From Locusta migratoria (Eukaryota > Arthropoda > Insecta > Orthoptera > Acrididae): a DNA stretch of 64,000 nt. Below are positions 51,806-64,000 of the stretch, in pieces; position 1 is the stretch's first letter; every line of letters starts with the position of its first letter. The position numbers and the translations under genes are program-made. The notes below the pieces were generated by a model, which was given only the letters and a program-made list of their open reading frames with translations, was not told the origin of the DNA and did no database searches. Location of the stretch: assembly GCA_026315105.1 (NCBI GenBank), contig JAOYRU010000070.1, positions 207,752-271,751 on the forward strand, written 5' to 3'.

Positions 51806-54800
51806 ACTAGTCGCCAGTGCAGCTCACTGCCCTCCAGCGTCCATTCTGTCGTCTGTATAGGCTCCCAGGGTCCTTATATAGTAATGAGTTTGCAGGGAAA
51901 CGCACAATAATGCAAATAACGAAATAAATGCAAATTTCTCTTTAAATAGTTTTTTATTATCATGTACTACCATTTTAGAGGTCAATCACTTCGCAGACTA
52001 GTCGCCAGTGCAGCTCACTGCCCTCCAGCGTCCATTCTGTCGTCTGTATAGGCTCCCAGGGTCCGTATATAGTAATGAGAGCGTTTGCAGGGAAACGCAC
52101 AATAATGCAAATAACGAAATAAATGCAAATTTCTCTTTTAAATAGTTTTTTATTATCATGTACTACCATTTTAGAGGTCAATCACTTCGCAGACTAGTCG
52201 CCAGTGCAGCTCACAGCCCTCCAGCGTCCATTCTGTCGTCTGTATAGGCTCCCAGGGTCCTTATATAGTAATGAGAGCGTTTGCAGGGAAACGCACAATA
52301 ACGCAAATAACGAAATAAATGCAAATTTCTCTTATAAATAGTTTTTATTATCATGTACTACCATTTTAGAGGTCAATCACTTCGCAGACTAGTCGCCAGT
52401 GCAGCTCACTGCCCTCCAGCGTCCATTCTGTCGTCTGTATAGGCTCCCAGGGTCCTTATATAGTAATGAGAGCGTTTGCAGGGAAACGCACAATAATGCA
52501 AATAACGAAATAAATGCAAATTTCTCTTTTAAATAGTTTTCTATTATCATGTACTACCATTTTAGAGGTCAATCACTTCGCAGACTAGTCGCCAGTGCAG
52601 CTCACAGCCCTCCAGCGTCCATTCTGTCGTCTGTATAGGCTCCCAGGTTCCTTATATAGTAATGACAGCGTTTGCAGGGAAACGCACAATAATGCAAATA
52701 ACGAAATACATGCAAATTTCTCTTTTAAATAGTTTTTTATTATCATGTACTACCATTTTAGCGGTCAATCACATTGCTGACTAGTCGCCACTGCAACTCA
52801 CTGCCCTCCAGCGTCCATTCTGTCGTCTGTATAGGCTCCCAGGGTCCTTATATAGTAATGAGAGCGTTTGCAGGGAAACGCACAATAATGCAAATAACGA
52901 AATAATGCAAATTTCTCTTTTAAATAGTTTTTTATTATCATGTACTACCATTTTAGAGGTCAATCACTTCGCAGACTAGTCGCCAGTGCAGCTCACTGCC
53001 CTCCAGCGTCCATTCTGTCGTCTGTATAGGCTCCCAGGGTCCTTATATAGTAATGAGAGCGTTTGCAGGGAAAGGCACAATAATGCAAATAACGAAATAA
53101 ATGCAAATTTCTCTTTTAAATAGTTTTTATTATCATGTACTACCATTTTAGAGGTCAATCACATCGCAGACTAGTCACCAGTGCAGCTCACTGCCCTCCA
53201 GCGTCCATTCTGTCGTCTGTATAGGCTCCCAGGGTCCTTATATAGTAATGAGAGCGTTTGCAGGGAAACGCACAATAATGCAAATAACGAAATAAATGCA
53301 AATTTCTCTTTTAAATAGTTTTATATTATCATGTACTACCATTTTAGCGGTCAATCACATTGCTGACTAGTCGCCACTGCCAACTCACTGCCCTCCAGCG
53401 TCCATTCTGTCGTCTGTATAGGCTCCCAGGGTCCTTATATAGTAATGAGAGCGTTTGCAGGGAAACGCACAATAATGCAAATAACGAAATAAATGCAAAT
53501 TTCTCTTTTAAATAGTTTTTTATTATCATGTACTACCATTTTAGAGGTCAATCACTTCGCAGACTAGTCACCAGTGCAGCTCACTGCCCTCCAGCGTCCA
53601 TTCTGTCGTCTGTATAGGCTCCAGGGTCCTTATATAGTAATGAGAGCGTTTGCAGGGAAACGCACAATAATGCAAATAACGAAATAAATGCAAATTTCTC
53701 TTTTAAATAGTTTTTATTATCATGTACTACCATTTTAGAGGTCAATCACTTCGCAGACTAGTCGCCAGTGCAGCTCACAGCCCTCCAGCGTCCATTCCGT
53801 CGTCTGTATAGGCTCCCAGGATCCTTATATAGTAATGAGAGCGTTTGCAGGGAAACGCACAATAATGCAAATAACGAAATAAATGCAAATTTCTCTTTTA
53901 AATAGTTTTTTATTATCATGTACTACCATTTTAGAGGTCAATCACTTCGCAGACTAGTCGCCAGTGCAGCTCACTGCCCTCCAGCGTCCATTCTGTCGTC
54001 TGTATAGGCTCCCAGGGTCCTTATATAGTAATGTGAGCGTTTGCAGGGAAACGCACAATAATGCAAATAACGAAATAAATGCAAATTTCTCTTTTAAATA
54101 GTTTTTTATTATCATGTACTACCATTTTAGAGGTCAATCACTTCGCAGACTAGTCGCCACTGCAGCTCACTGCCCTCCAGCGTCCATTCTGTCGTCTGTA
54201 TAGGCTCCCAGGGTCCTTATATAGTAATGAGAGCGTTTGCAGGGAAACGCACAATAATGCAAATAACGAAATAAATGCAAATTTCTCTTTTAAATAGTTT
54301 TTTATTATCATGTACTACCATTTTAGAGGTCAATCACTTCGCAGACTAGTCGCCAGTGCAGCTCACTGCCCTCCAGCGTCCATTCTGTCGTCTGTATAGG
54401 CTCCCAGGGTCCTTATATAGTAATGAGAGCATTTGCAGGGAAACGCACAATAATGCAAATAACGAAATAAATGCAAATTTCTCTTTTAAATAGTTTTTTA
54501 TTATCATGTACTACCATTTTAGAGGTCAATCACATTGCTGACTAGTCGCCACTGCAGCTCACTGCCCTCCAGCGTCCATTCTGTCGTCTGTATAGGCTTC
54601 CAGGGTCCTTATATAGTAATGAGAGCGTTTGCAGTGAAACGCACAATAATGCAAATAACGAAATAAATGAAAATTTCTCTTTTAAATAGTTTTTTATTAT
54701 CATATACTACCATTTTAGAGGTCAATCACTTCGCAGACTAGTCGCCACTGCAGCTCCCTGCACTCCAGCGTCCATTCTGTCGTCTGTATAGGCTCCCAGG

Positions 54801-57800
54801 GTCCTTATATAGTAATGAGAGCGTTTGCAGGGAAACGCACAATAATGCAAATAACGAAATAAATGCAAATTTCTCTTTTAAATAGTTTTTTATTATCATG
54901 TACTACCATTTTAGAGGTCAATCACTTCGCAGACTAGTCGCCAGTGCAGCTCACTGCCCACCAGCGTCCATTCTGTCGTCTGTATAGGCTCCCAGGGTCC
55001 TTATATAGTAATGAGAGCGTTTGCAGGGAAACGCACAATAATGCAAATAACGAAATAAATGCAAATTTCTCTTTTAAATAGTTTTTTATTATCATGTACT
55101 ACCATTTTAGAGGTCAATCACATTGCTGACTAGTCGCCACTGCAGCTCACTGCACTCCAGCGTCCATTCTGTTGTCTGTATAGGCTCCCAGGGTCCTTAT
55201 ATAGTAATGAGAGCGTTTGCAGTGAAACGCACAATAATGCAAATAACGAAATAAATGCAAATTTCTCTTTTAAATAGTTTTTTATTATCATGTACTACCA
55301 TTTTAGAGGTCAATCACTTCGCAGACTAGTCGCCAGTGCAGCTCACTGCCCTCCAGCGTCCATTCTGTCGTCTGTATAGGCTCCCAGGGTCCTTATATAG
55401 TAATGAGAGCGTTTGCAGGGAAACGCACAATAATGCAAATAACGAAATGAATGCAAATTTCTCTTTTAAATAGTTTTTTATTATCATGTACTACCATTTT
55501 AGAGGTCAATCACATTGCTGACTAGTCGCCACTGCAGCTCACTGCCCTCCAGCGTCCATTCTGTCGTCTGTATAGGCTCCAGGGTCCTTATATAGTAATG
55601 AGATCGTTTGCAGTGAAACGCACAATAATGCAAATAACGAAATAAATGCAAATTTCTCTTATAAATAGTTTTTTATTATCATGTACTACCATTTTAGAGG
55701 TCAATCACTTCGCAGACTAGTCGCCAGTGCAGCTCACTGCCCTCCAGCGTCCATTCTGTCGTCTGTATAGGCTCCCAGGGTCCTTATATAGTAATGAGAG
55801 CGTTTGCAGGGAAACGCACAATAATGCAAATAACGAAATAAATGCAAATTTCTCTTTTAAATAGTTTTTTATTATCATGTACTACCATTTTAGAGGTCAA
55901 TCACTTCGCAGACTAGTCGCCAGTGCAGCTCACTGCCCTCCAGCGTCCATTCTGTCGTCTGTATAGGCTCCCAGGGTCCTTATATAGTAATGAGAGCGTT
56001 TGCAGGGAAACGCACAATAATGCAAATAACGAAATAAATGCAAATTTCTCTTTTAAATAGTTTTTTATTAGCATGTACTACCATTTTAGAGGTCAATCAC
56101 TTCGCAGACTAGTCGCCAGTGCAGCTCACTGCCCTCCAGCGTCCATTCTGTCGTCTGTATTGGCTCCCAGGGTCCTTATATAGTAATGAGAGCGTTTGCA
56201 GGGAAACGCACAATAATGCAAATAACGAAATAAATGCAAATTTCTCTTTAAATAGTTTTTTATTATCATGTACTACCATTTTAGAGGTCAATCACTTCGC
56301 AGACTAGTCGCCAGTGCAGCTCACTGCCCTCCAGCGTCCATTCTGTCGTCTGTATAGGCTCCCAGGGTCCTTATATAGTAATGAGAGCGTTTGCAGTGAA
56401 ACGCACAATAATGCAAATAACGAAATAAATGCAAATTTCTCTTTTAAATAGTTTTTTTATTATCATGTACTACCATTTTAGAGGTCAATCTCTTCGCAGA
56501 CTAGTCGCCAGTGCAGCTCACTGCCCTCCAGCGTCCATTCTGTCGTCTGTATAGGCTCCCAGGGTCCTTATATAGTAATGAGAGCGTTTGCAGGGAAACG
56601 CACAATAATGCAAATAACGAAATAAATGCAAATTTCTCTTTTAAATAGTTTTTTATTATCATGTACTACCATTTTAGAGGTCAATCACTTCGCAGACTAG
56701 TCGCCCGTGCAGCTCACTGCCCTCCAGCGTCCTTCTGTCGTCTGTATAGGCTCCCAGGGTCCTTATATAGTAATGAGAGCGTTTGCAGGGAAACGCACAA
56801 TAATGCAAATAACGAAATAAATGCAAATTTCTCTTTTAAATAGTTTTTTATTATCATGTACTACCATTTTAGAGGTCAATCACTTCGCACACTAGTCGCC
56901 AGTGCAGCTCACTGCACTCCAGCGTCCATTCTGTCGTCTGTATAGGCTCCCAGGGTCCTTATATAGTAATGAGAGCGTTTGCAGGGAAACGCACAATAAT
57001 GCAAATAACGAAATAAATGCAAATTTCTCTTTTAAATAGTTTTTTATTATCATGTACTACCATTTTAGAGGTCAATCACTTCGCAGACTAGTCGCCAGTG
57101 CAGCTCACTGCCCTCCAGCGTCCATTCTGTCGTCTGTATAGGCTCCCAGGGTCTTTATATAGTAATGAGAGCGTTTGCAGGGAAACGCACAATAATGCAA
57201 ATAACGAAATAAATGCAAATTTCTCTTTTAAATAGTTTTTTATTATCATGTACTACCATTTTAGAGGTCAATCACATGGCTGACTAGTCGCCACTGCAGC
57301 TCACTGCCCTCCAGCGTCCATTCTGTCGTCTGTATAGGCTCCCAGGGTCCTTATATAGTAATGAGAGCGTTTGCAGTGAAACGCACAATAATGCAAATAA
57401 CGAAATAAATGAAAATTTCTCTTTTAAATAGTTTTTTATTATCATGTACTACCATTTTAGAGGTCAATCACTTCGCAGACTAGTCGCCACTGCAGCTCCC
57501 TGCACTCCAGCGTCCATTCTGTCGTCTGTATAGGCTCCCAGGGTCCTTATATAGTAATGAGAGCGTTTGCAGGGAAACGCACAATAATGCAAATAACGAA
57601 ATAAATGCAAATTTCTCTTTAAATAGTTTTTTATTATCATGTACAACCATTTTAGAGGTCAATCACTTCGCAGTCTAGTCGCCAGTGCAGCTCACTGCCC
57701 ACCAGCGTCCATTCTGTCGTCTGTATAGGCTCCCAGGGTCCTTATATAGTAATGAGAGCTTTTTCAGGGAAACGCACAATAATGCAAATAACGAAATAAA

Positions 57801-59240
57801 TGCAAATTTCTCCTTTAAATAGTTTTTTATTATCATGTACTACCATTTTAGAGGTCAATCACATTGCTGACTAGTCGCCACTGCAGCTCACTGCCCTCCA
57901 GCGTCCATTCTGTCGTCTGTATAGGCTCCCAGGGTCCTTATATAGTAATGAGAGCGTTTGCAGTGAAACGCACAATAATGCAAATAACGAAATAAATGCA
58001 AATTTCTCTTTTAAATAGTTTTTTATTATCATGTACTACCATTTTAGAGGTCAATCACTTCGCAGACTAGTCGCCAGTGCAGCTCACTGCCTCCAGCGTC
58101 CATTCTGTCGTCTGTATAATCTCCCAGGGTCCTTATATAGTAATGAGAGCGTTTGCAGGGAAACGCACAATAATGCAAATAACGAAATGAATGCAAATTT
58201 CTCTTTTAAATAGTTTTTTATTATCATGTACTACCATTTTAGAGGTCAATCACATTGCTGACTAGTCGCCACTGCAGCTCACTGCCCTCCAGCGTCCATT
58301 CTGTCGTCTGTATAGGCTCCCAGGGTCCTTATATAGTAATGAGATCGTTTGCAGTGAAACGCACAATAATGCAAATAACGAAATAAATGCAAATTTCTCT
58401 TTTAAATAGTTTTTTATTATCATGTACTACCATTTTAGAGGTCAATCACTTCGCAGACTAGTCGCCAGTGCAGCTCACTGCCCTCCAGCGTCCATTCTGT
58501 CGTCTGTATAGGCTCCCAGGGTCCATATATAGTAATGAGAGCGTTTGCAGAGAAACGCACAATAATGCAAATAACGAAATAAATGCAAATTTCTCTTTTA
58601 TATAGTTTTTTATTATCATGTACTATCATTTTAGAGGTCAATCACTTCGCAGACTAGTCGCCAGTGCAGCTCACTGCCCTCCAGCGTCCATTCTGTCGTC
58701 TGTATAGGCTCCCAGGGTCATTATATAGTAATGAGAGCGTTTGCAGTGAAACGCACAATAATGCAAATAACGAAATAAATGCAAATTTCTCTTTTAAATA
58801 GTTTTTTATTATCATGTACTACCATTTTAGAGGTCAATCACTTCGCAGACTAGTCGCCAGTGCAGCTCACTGCCCTCCAGCGTCCATTCTGTCGTCTGTA
58901 TAGGCTCCCAGGGTCCTTATATAGTAATGAGAGCGTTTGCAGAGAAACGCACAATAATGCAAATAACGAAATAAATGCAAATTTCTCTTTTAAATAGTTT
59001 TTTATTATCATGTACTACCATTTTAGAGGTCAATCACTTCGCAGACTAGTCGCCAGTGCAGCTCACTGCCCTCCAGCGTCCATTCTGTCGTCTGTATAGG
59101 CTCCCAGGGTCATTATATAGTAATGAGAGCGTTTGCAGTGAAACGCACAATAATGCAAATAACGAAATAAATGCAAATTTCTCTTTTAAATAGTTTTTTA
59201 TTATCATGTACTACCATTTTACAGGTCAATCACTTCGCAG

Positions 59241-59436
59241 ACTAGTCGCCAGTGCAGCTCACTGCCCTCCAGCGTCCATTCTGTCGTCTGTATAGGCTCC
59301 CAGGGTCCTTATATAGTAATGAGAGCGTTTGCAGGGAAACGCACAATAATGCAAATAACGAAATAAATGCAAATTTCTCTTTTAAATAGTTTTTTATTAT
59401 CATGTACTACCATATTAGAGGTCAATCACTTCGCAG
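59241..59436 (+). repeat. Example 196-bp unit of the right-hand family
   Basis: This near-consensus unit shows the landmarks used here. The 46 bp absent from short units correspond to 59261-59306. CCTTATATA is at 59307-59315, followed by the inverted repeat around GCAGGG and octamers at 59349-59356 and 59367-59374. Confidence 0.9.
59307..59374 (-). promoter_or_regulatory. Promoter-like module of a 196-bp unit
   Basis: Minus-strand order: ATTTGCAT (59374-59367), ATTTGCAT (59356-59349), 33 bp containing the GCGTTT/AAACGC inverted repeat, then TATATAAGG (59315-59307). A start site 20-25 bp further on would fall inside the 46 bp that short units lack. The motifs are real; function is inference. 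Confidence 0.35.
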
Positions 59437-62400
59437 ACTAGTCGCCAGTGCAGCTCACTGCCCTCCAGCGTCCATTCTGTCGTCTGTATAGGCTCCCAGG
59501 GTCCTTATATAGTAATGAGAGCGTTTGCAGGGAAACGCACAATAATGCAAATAACGAAATAAATGCAAATTTCTCTTTTAAATAGTTTTTTATTATCATG
59601 TACTACCATTTTAGAGGTCAATCACTTCGCAGACTAGTCGCCAGTGCAGCTCACTGCCCTCCAGCGTCCATTCTGTCGTCTGTATAGGCTCCCAGGGTCC
59701 TTATATAGTAATGAGAGCGTTTGCAGGGAAACGCACAATAATGCAAATAACGAAATAAATGCAAATTTCTCTTTAAATAGTTTTTTATTATCATGTACTA
59801 CCATTTTAGAGGTCAATCACTTCGCAGACTAGTCGCCAGTGCAGCTCACTGCCCTCCAGCGTCCATTCTGTCGTCTGTATAGGCTCCCAGGGTCCTTATA
59901 TAGTAATGAGAGCGTTTGCAGGGAAACGCACAATAATGCAAATAACGAAATAAATGCAAATTTCTCTTTTAAATAGTTTTTTATTATCATGTACTACCAT
60001 TTTAGAGGTCAATCACATTGCTGACTAGTCGCCACTGCAGCTCACTGCCCTCCAGCGTCCATTCTGTCGTCTGTATAGGCTCCCAGGATCCTTATATAGT
60101 AATGAGAGCGTTTGCAGTGAAACGCACAATAATGCAAATAACGAAATAAATGCAAATTTCTCTTTTAAATAGTTTTTTATTATCATGTACTACCATTTTA
60201 GAGGTCAATCACTTCGCAGACTAGTCGCCACTGCAGCTCCCTGCACTCCAGCGTCCATTCTGTCGTCTGTATAGGCTCCCAGGGTCCTTATATAGTAATG
60301 AGAGCGTTTGCAGGGAAACGCACAATAATGCAAATAACGAAATAAATGCAAATTTCTCTTTTAAATAGTTTTTTATTATCATGTACTACCATTTTAGAGG
60401 TCAATCACTTCGCAGACTAGTCGCCAGTGCAGCTCACTGCCCACCAGCGTCCATTCTGTCGTCTGTATAGGCTCCCAGGGTCCTTATATAGTAATGAGAG
60501 CGTTTGCAGGGAAACGCACAATAATGCAAATAACGAAATAAATGCAAATTTCTCTTTTAAATAGTTTTTATTATTATGTACTACCATTTTAGAGGTCAAT
60601 CACATTGCTGACTAGTCGCCACTGCAGCTCACTGCCCTCCAGCGTCCATTCTGTCGTCTGTATAGGCTCCCAGGGTCCTTATATAGTAATGAGATCGTTT
60701 GCAGTGAAACGCACAATAATGCAAATAACGAAATAAATGCAAATTTCTCTTTTAAATAGTTTTTTATTATCATGTACTACCATTTTAGAGGTCAATCACT
60801 TCGCAGACTAGTCGCCAGTGCAGCTCACTGCCCTCCAGCGTCCATTCTGTCGTCTGTATAGGCTCCCAGGATCCTTATATAGTAATGAGAGCGTTTGCAG
60901 GGAAACGCACAATAATGCAAATAACGTAATAAATGCAAATTTCTCTTTTATATAGTTTTTTATTATCATGTACTACCATTTTAGAGGCCAATCACTTCGC
61001 AGACTAGTCGCCAGTGCAGCTCACTGCCCTCCAGCGTCCATTCTGTCGTCTGTATAGGCTCCCAGGGTCCTTATATAGTAATGAGAGCGTTTGCAGTGAA
61101 ACGCACAATAATGCAAATAACGAAATAAATGCAAATTTCTCTTTTAAATAGTTTTTTATTATCATGTACTACCATTTTAGAGGTCAATCACTTCGCAGAC
61201 TAGTCGCCAGTGCAGCTCACTGCCCTCCAGCGTCCATTCTGTCGTCTGTATAGGCTCCCAGGGTCCTTATATAGTAATGAGAGCGTTTGCAGGGAAACGC
61301 ACAATAATGCAAATAACGAAATAAATGCAAATTTCTCTTTTATATAGTTTTTTATTATCATGTACTACCATTTTAGAGGTCAATCACTTCGCAGACTAGT
61401 CGCCAGTGCAGCTCACTGCCCTCCAGCGTCCATTCTGTCGTCTGTATAGGCTCCCAGGGTCCTTATATAGTAATGAGAGCGTTTGCAGGGAAACGCACAA
61501 TAATGCAAATAACGAAATAAATGCAAATTTCTCTTTTATATAGTTTTTTAATATCATGTACTACCATTTTAGAGGTCAATCACTTCGCAGACTAGTCGCC
61601 AGTGCAGCTCACTGCCATCCAGCGTCCATTCTGTCGTCTGTATAGGCTCCCAGGGTCCTTATATAGTAATGAGAGCGTTTGCAGGGAAACGCACAATAAT
61701 GCAAATAACGAAATAAATGCAAATTTCTCTTTTATATAGTTTTTTAATATCATGTACTACCATTTTAGAGGTCAATCACTTCGCAGACTAGTCGCCAGTG
61801 CAGCTCACTGCCATCCAGCGTCCATTCTGTCGTCTGTATAGGCTCCCAGGGTCCTTATATAGTAATGAGAGCGTTTTCAGGGAAACGCACAATAATGCAA
61901 ATAACGAAATAAATGCAAATTTCTCCTTTAAATAGTTTTTTATTATCATGTACTACCATTTTAGAGGTCAATCACATTGCTGACTAGTCGCCACTGCAGC
62001 TCACTGCCCTCCAGCGTCCATTCTGTCGTCTGTATAGGCTCCCAGGGTCCTTATATAGTAATGAGAGCGTTTGCAGTGAAACGCACAATAATGCAAATAA
62101 CGAAATAAATGCAAATTTCTCTTTTAAATAGTTTTTTATTATCATGTACTACCATTTTAGAGGTCAATCACTTCGCAGACTAGTCGCCAGTGCAGCTCAC
62201 TGCCCTCCAGCGTCCATTCTGTCGTCTGTATAGGCTCCCAGGGTCCTTATATAGTAATGAGAGCGTTTGCAGGGAAACGCACAATAATGCAAATAACGAA
62301 ATAAATGCAAATTTCTCTTTTATATAGTTTTTTATTATCATGTACTACCAATTTAGAGGTCAATCACTTCGCAGACTAGTCGCCAGTGCAGCTCACTGCC

Positions 62401-64000
62401 CTCCAGCGTCCATTCTGTCATCTGTATAGGCTCCCAGGGTCCTTATATAGTAATGAGAGCGTTTGCAGTGAAACGCACAATAATGCAAATAACGAAATAA
62501 ATGCAAATTTCTCTTTTAAATAGTTTTTTATTATCATGTACTACCATTTTAGAGGTCAATCATTTCGCAGACTAGTCGCCAGTGCAGCTCACTGCCCTCC
62601 AGCGTCCATTCTGTCGTCTGTATAGGCTCCCAGGGTCCTTATATAGTAATGAGAGCGTTTGCAGGGAAACGCACAATAATGCAGATAACGAAATAAATGC
62701 AAATTTCTCTTTTAAATAGTTTTTTATTATCATGTACTACCATTTTAGAGGTCAATCACTTCGCAGACTAGTCGCCACTGCAGCTCCCTGCACTCCAGCG
62801 TCCATTCTGTCGTCTGTATAGGCTCCCAGGGTCCTTATATAGTAATGAGAGCGTTTGCAGGGAAACGCACAATAATGCAAATAACGAAATAAATGCAAAT
62901 TTCTCTTTTAAATATTTTTTTATTATCATGTACTACCATTTTAGAGGTCAATCACTTCGCAGACTAGTCGCCAGTGCAGCTCACTGCCCACCAGCGTCCA
63001 TTCTGTCGTCCGTATAGGCTCCCAGGGTCCTTATATAGTAATGAGAGCGTTTGCAGGGAAACGCACAATAATGCAAATAACGAAATAAATGCAAATTTCT
63101 CTTTTAAATAGTTTTTTATTATTATGTACTACCATTTTAGAGGTCAATCACATTGCTGACTAGTCGCCACTGCAGCTCACTGCACTCCAGCGTCCATTCT
63201 GTCGTCTGTATAGGCTCCCAGGGTCCTTATATAGTAATGAGAGCGTTTGCAGTGAAACGCACAATAATGCAAATAACGAAATAAATGCAAATTTCTCTTT
63301 TAAATAGTTTTTTATTATCATGTACTACCATTTTAGAGGTCAATCACTTCGCAGACTAGTCGCCAGTGCAGCTCACTGCCCTCCAGCGTCCATTCTGTCG
63401 TCTGTATAGGCTCCCAGGATCCTTATATAGTAATGAGAGCGTTTGCAGAGAAACGCACAATAATGCAAATAACGAAATAAATGCAAATTTCTCTTTTATA
63501 TAGTTTTTTATTATCATGTACTACCATTTTAGAGGTCAATCACTTCGCAGACTAGTCGCCAGTGCAGCTCACTGCCCTCCAGCGTCCATTCTGTCGTCTG
63601 TATAGGCTCCCAGGGTCATTATATAGTAATGAGAGCGTTTGCAGTGAAACGCACAATAATGCAAATAACGAAATAAATGCAAATTTCTCTTTTAAATAGT
63701 TTTTTATTATCATGTACTACCATTTTAGAGGTCAATCACTTCGCAGACTAGTCGCCAGTGCAGCTCACTGCCCTCCAGCGTCCATTCTGTCGTCTGTATA
63801 GGCTCCCAGGGTCCTTATATAGTAATGAGAGCGTTTGCAGGGAAACGCACAATAATGCAAATAACGAAATAAATGCAAATTTCTCTTTAAATAGTTTTTT
63901 ATTATCATGTACTACCATATTAGAGGTCAATCACTTCGCAGACTAGTCGCCAGTGCAGCTCACTGCCCTCCAGCGTCCATTCTGTCGTCTGTATAGGCTC

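Larger units (their letters stand above)
54737..62766 (+). repeat. Higher-order repeat of about 14 units in the right zone
   Basis: The rare unit start CTGCAGCTCCCTGCACTCC occurs at anchors 54737, 57479, 60220 and 62767 (steps 2742, 2741 and 2547 bp, about 14, 14 and 13 units). Each time the next unit reads CACTGCCCACCAGCG, and nearby units carry GAGATCGTTTGCAGTG. A fourth copy starts at 62767 and continues to the right edge. Confidence 0.75.
50736..64000 (+). repeat. Long-only satellite zone, about 68 units of 196 bp, continuing past the edge
   Basis: Units carry CGCCA[G/C]TGCAGCTCACTGCCCTCCAGCG and AAATTTCTCTTTT. Two upstream types mix: CACTTCGCAG...CCAGTGC and CACATTGCTG...CCACTGC. From about 54.6 kb many units read GCAGTGAAACGC instead of GCAGGGAAACGC. 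The last full anchor is at 63942 and the array is cut by the window end. No gene is seen. Confidence 0.92.

Noticed and set aside
3275..63930. 60-68-residue minus-strand open frames in many units
   Set aside because: They overlap the plus-strand frames in the same repeat and vary with single-base indels. They are shadows of the satellite, not genes.
2510..64000. CRISPR array
   Set aside because: Whole units repeat with no unique spacers, units are far too long, and the context is eukaryotic.
2510..64000. tRNA- or 7SL-derived SINE, or 5S rDNA-like tandem genes
   Set aside because: I found no convincing A-box/B-box pair and no 5S-like sequence in the unit. GGTCAATCAC does not fit a B box.
2510..64000. 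CENP-B box
   Set aside because: No match to the core TTCG....A..CGGG was seen; TTTCGTTATTTGC on the minus strand shares only the first bases.
2510..64000. Telomeric TTAGG repeat from TTTTAGAGGTC
   Set aside because: Only one similar pentamer per unit and no tandem TTAGG run.
2510..64000. Genuine polyadenylation signals in each unit (AATAAA on both strands)
   Set aside because: The hexamers are present but expected in such AT-rich DNA; without transcript ends they cannot be called as sites.

Overview
The window looks like eukaryotic heterochromatin, most likely from an arthropod and probably an insect. It holds the 3' part of one non-LTR retrotransposon (1-2509), followed by about 61.5 kb of a single AT-rich tandem satellite (2510-64000) that runs past the right edge. 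There is no host protein gene, tRNA, rRNA, CRISPR array or operon. The short open frames in the satellite recur once per repeat unit and are not genes. Assignment to a grasshopper-like (orthopteran) genome rests only on a remembered resemblance of the element's 3' end to orthopteran repeats and is a weak inference.

Region 1 (1-2509): the C-terminal part of a LINE ORF2 with reverse transcriptase, RNase H and a C-terminal Cys/His motif, open to the left window edge. Its 3' UTR has four inverted repeats and an A/C-rich tail. The tail passes directly into the middle of a satellite unit. The first catalytic Asp of the RT (motif A) reads Tyr, so this copy is probably dead.

Region 2 (2510-19850): 89 head-to-tail units of 194/195 bp. 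Region 3 starts with a chimeric unit at 19851 and continues with 196-bp units. From 21028 these are interleaved with blocks of a 150-bp unit, which is the 196-bp unit minus one fixed 46-bp segment. By anchor mapping on the shared ACTAG of each unit I count about 104 short units and about 146 long units right of 19851. Long-only sequence fills 50736-64000. All units have the same orientation.

Higher-order structure lies on top of the monomers: a trimer-to-dimer switch at 3.3-6.7 kb, 8- and 9-unit repeats at 11.2-19.2 kb, a 7-unit long block present three times at 22.8-28.6 kb, and a roughly 14-unit repeat at 54.7-62.8 kb.

The most interesting signal is in the monomer. Read on the minus strand, nearly every unit of every length class carries two perfect octamer motifs (ATTTGCAT) 18 bp apart, then 33 bp, then TATATAAGG. 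This resembles an octamer-plus-TATA promoter. The 46-bp deletion that makes the short units ends exactly at the TATA-like motif and leaves the whole module intact. Whether the array is transcribed or bound by POU proteins is inference and needs data.
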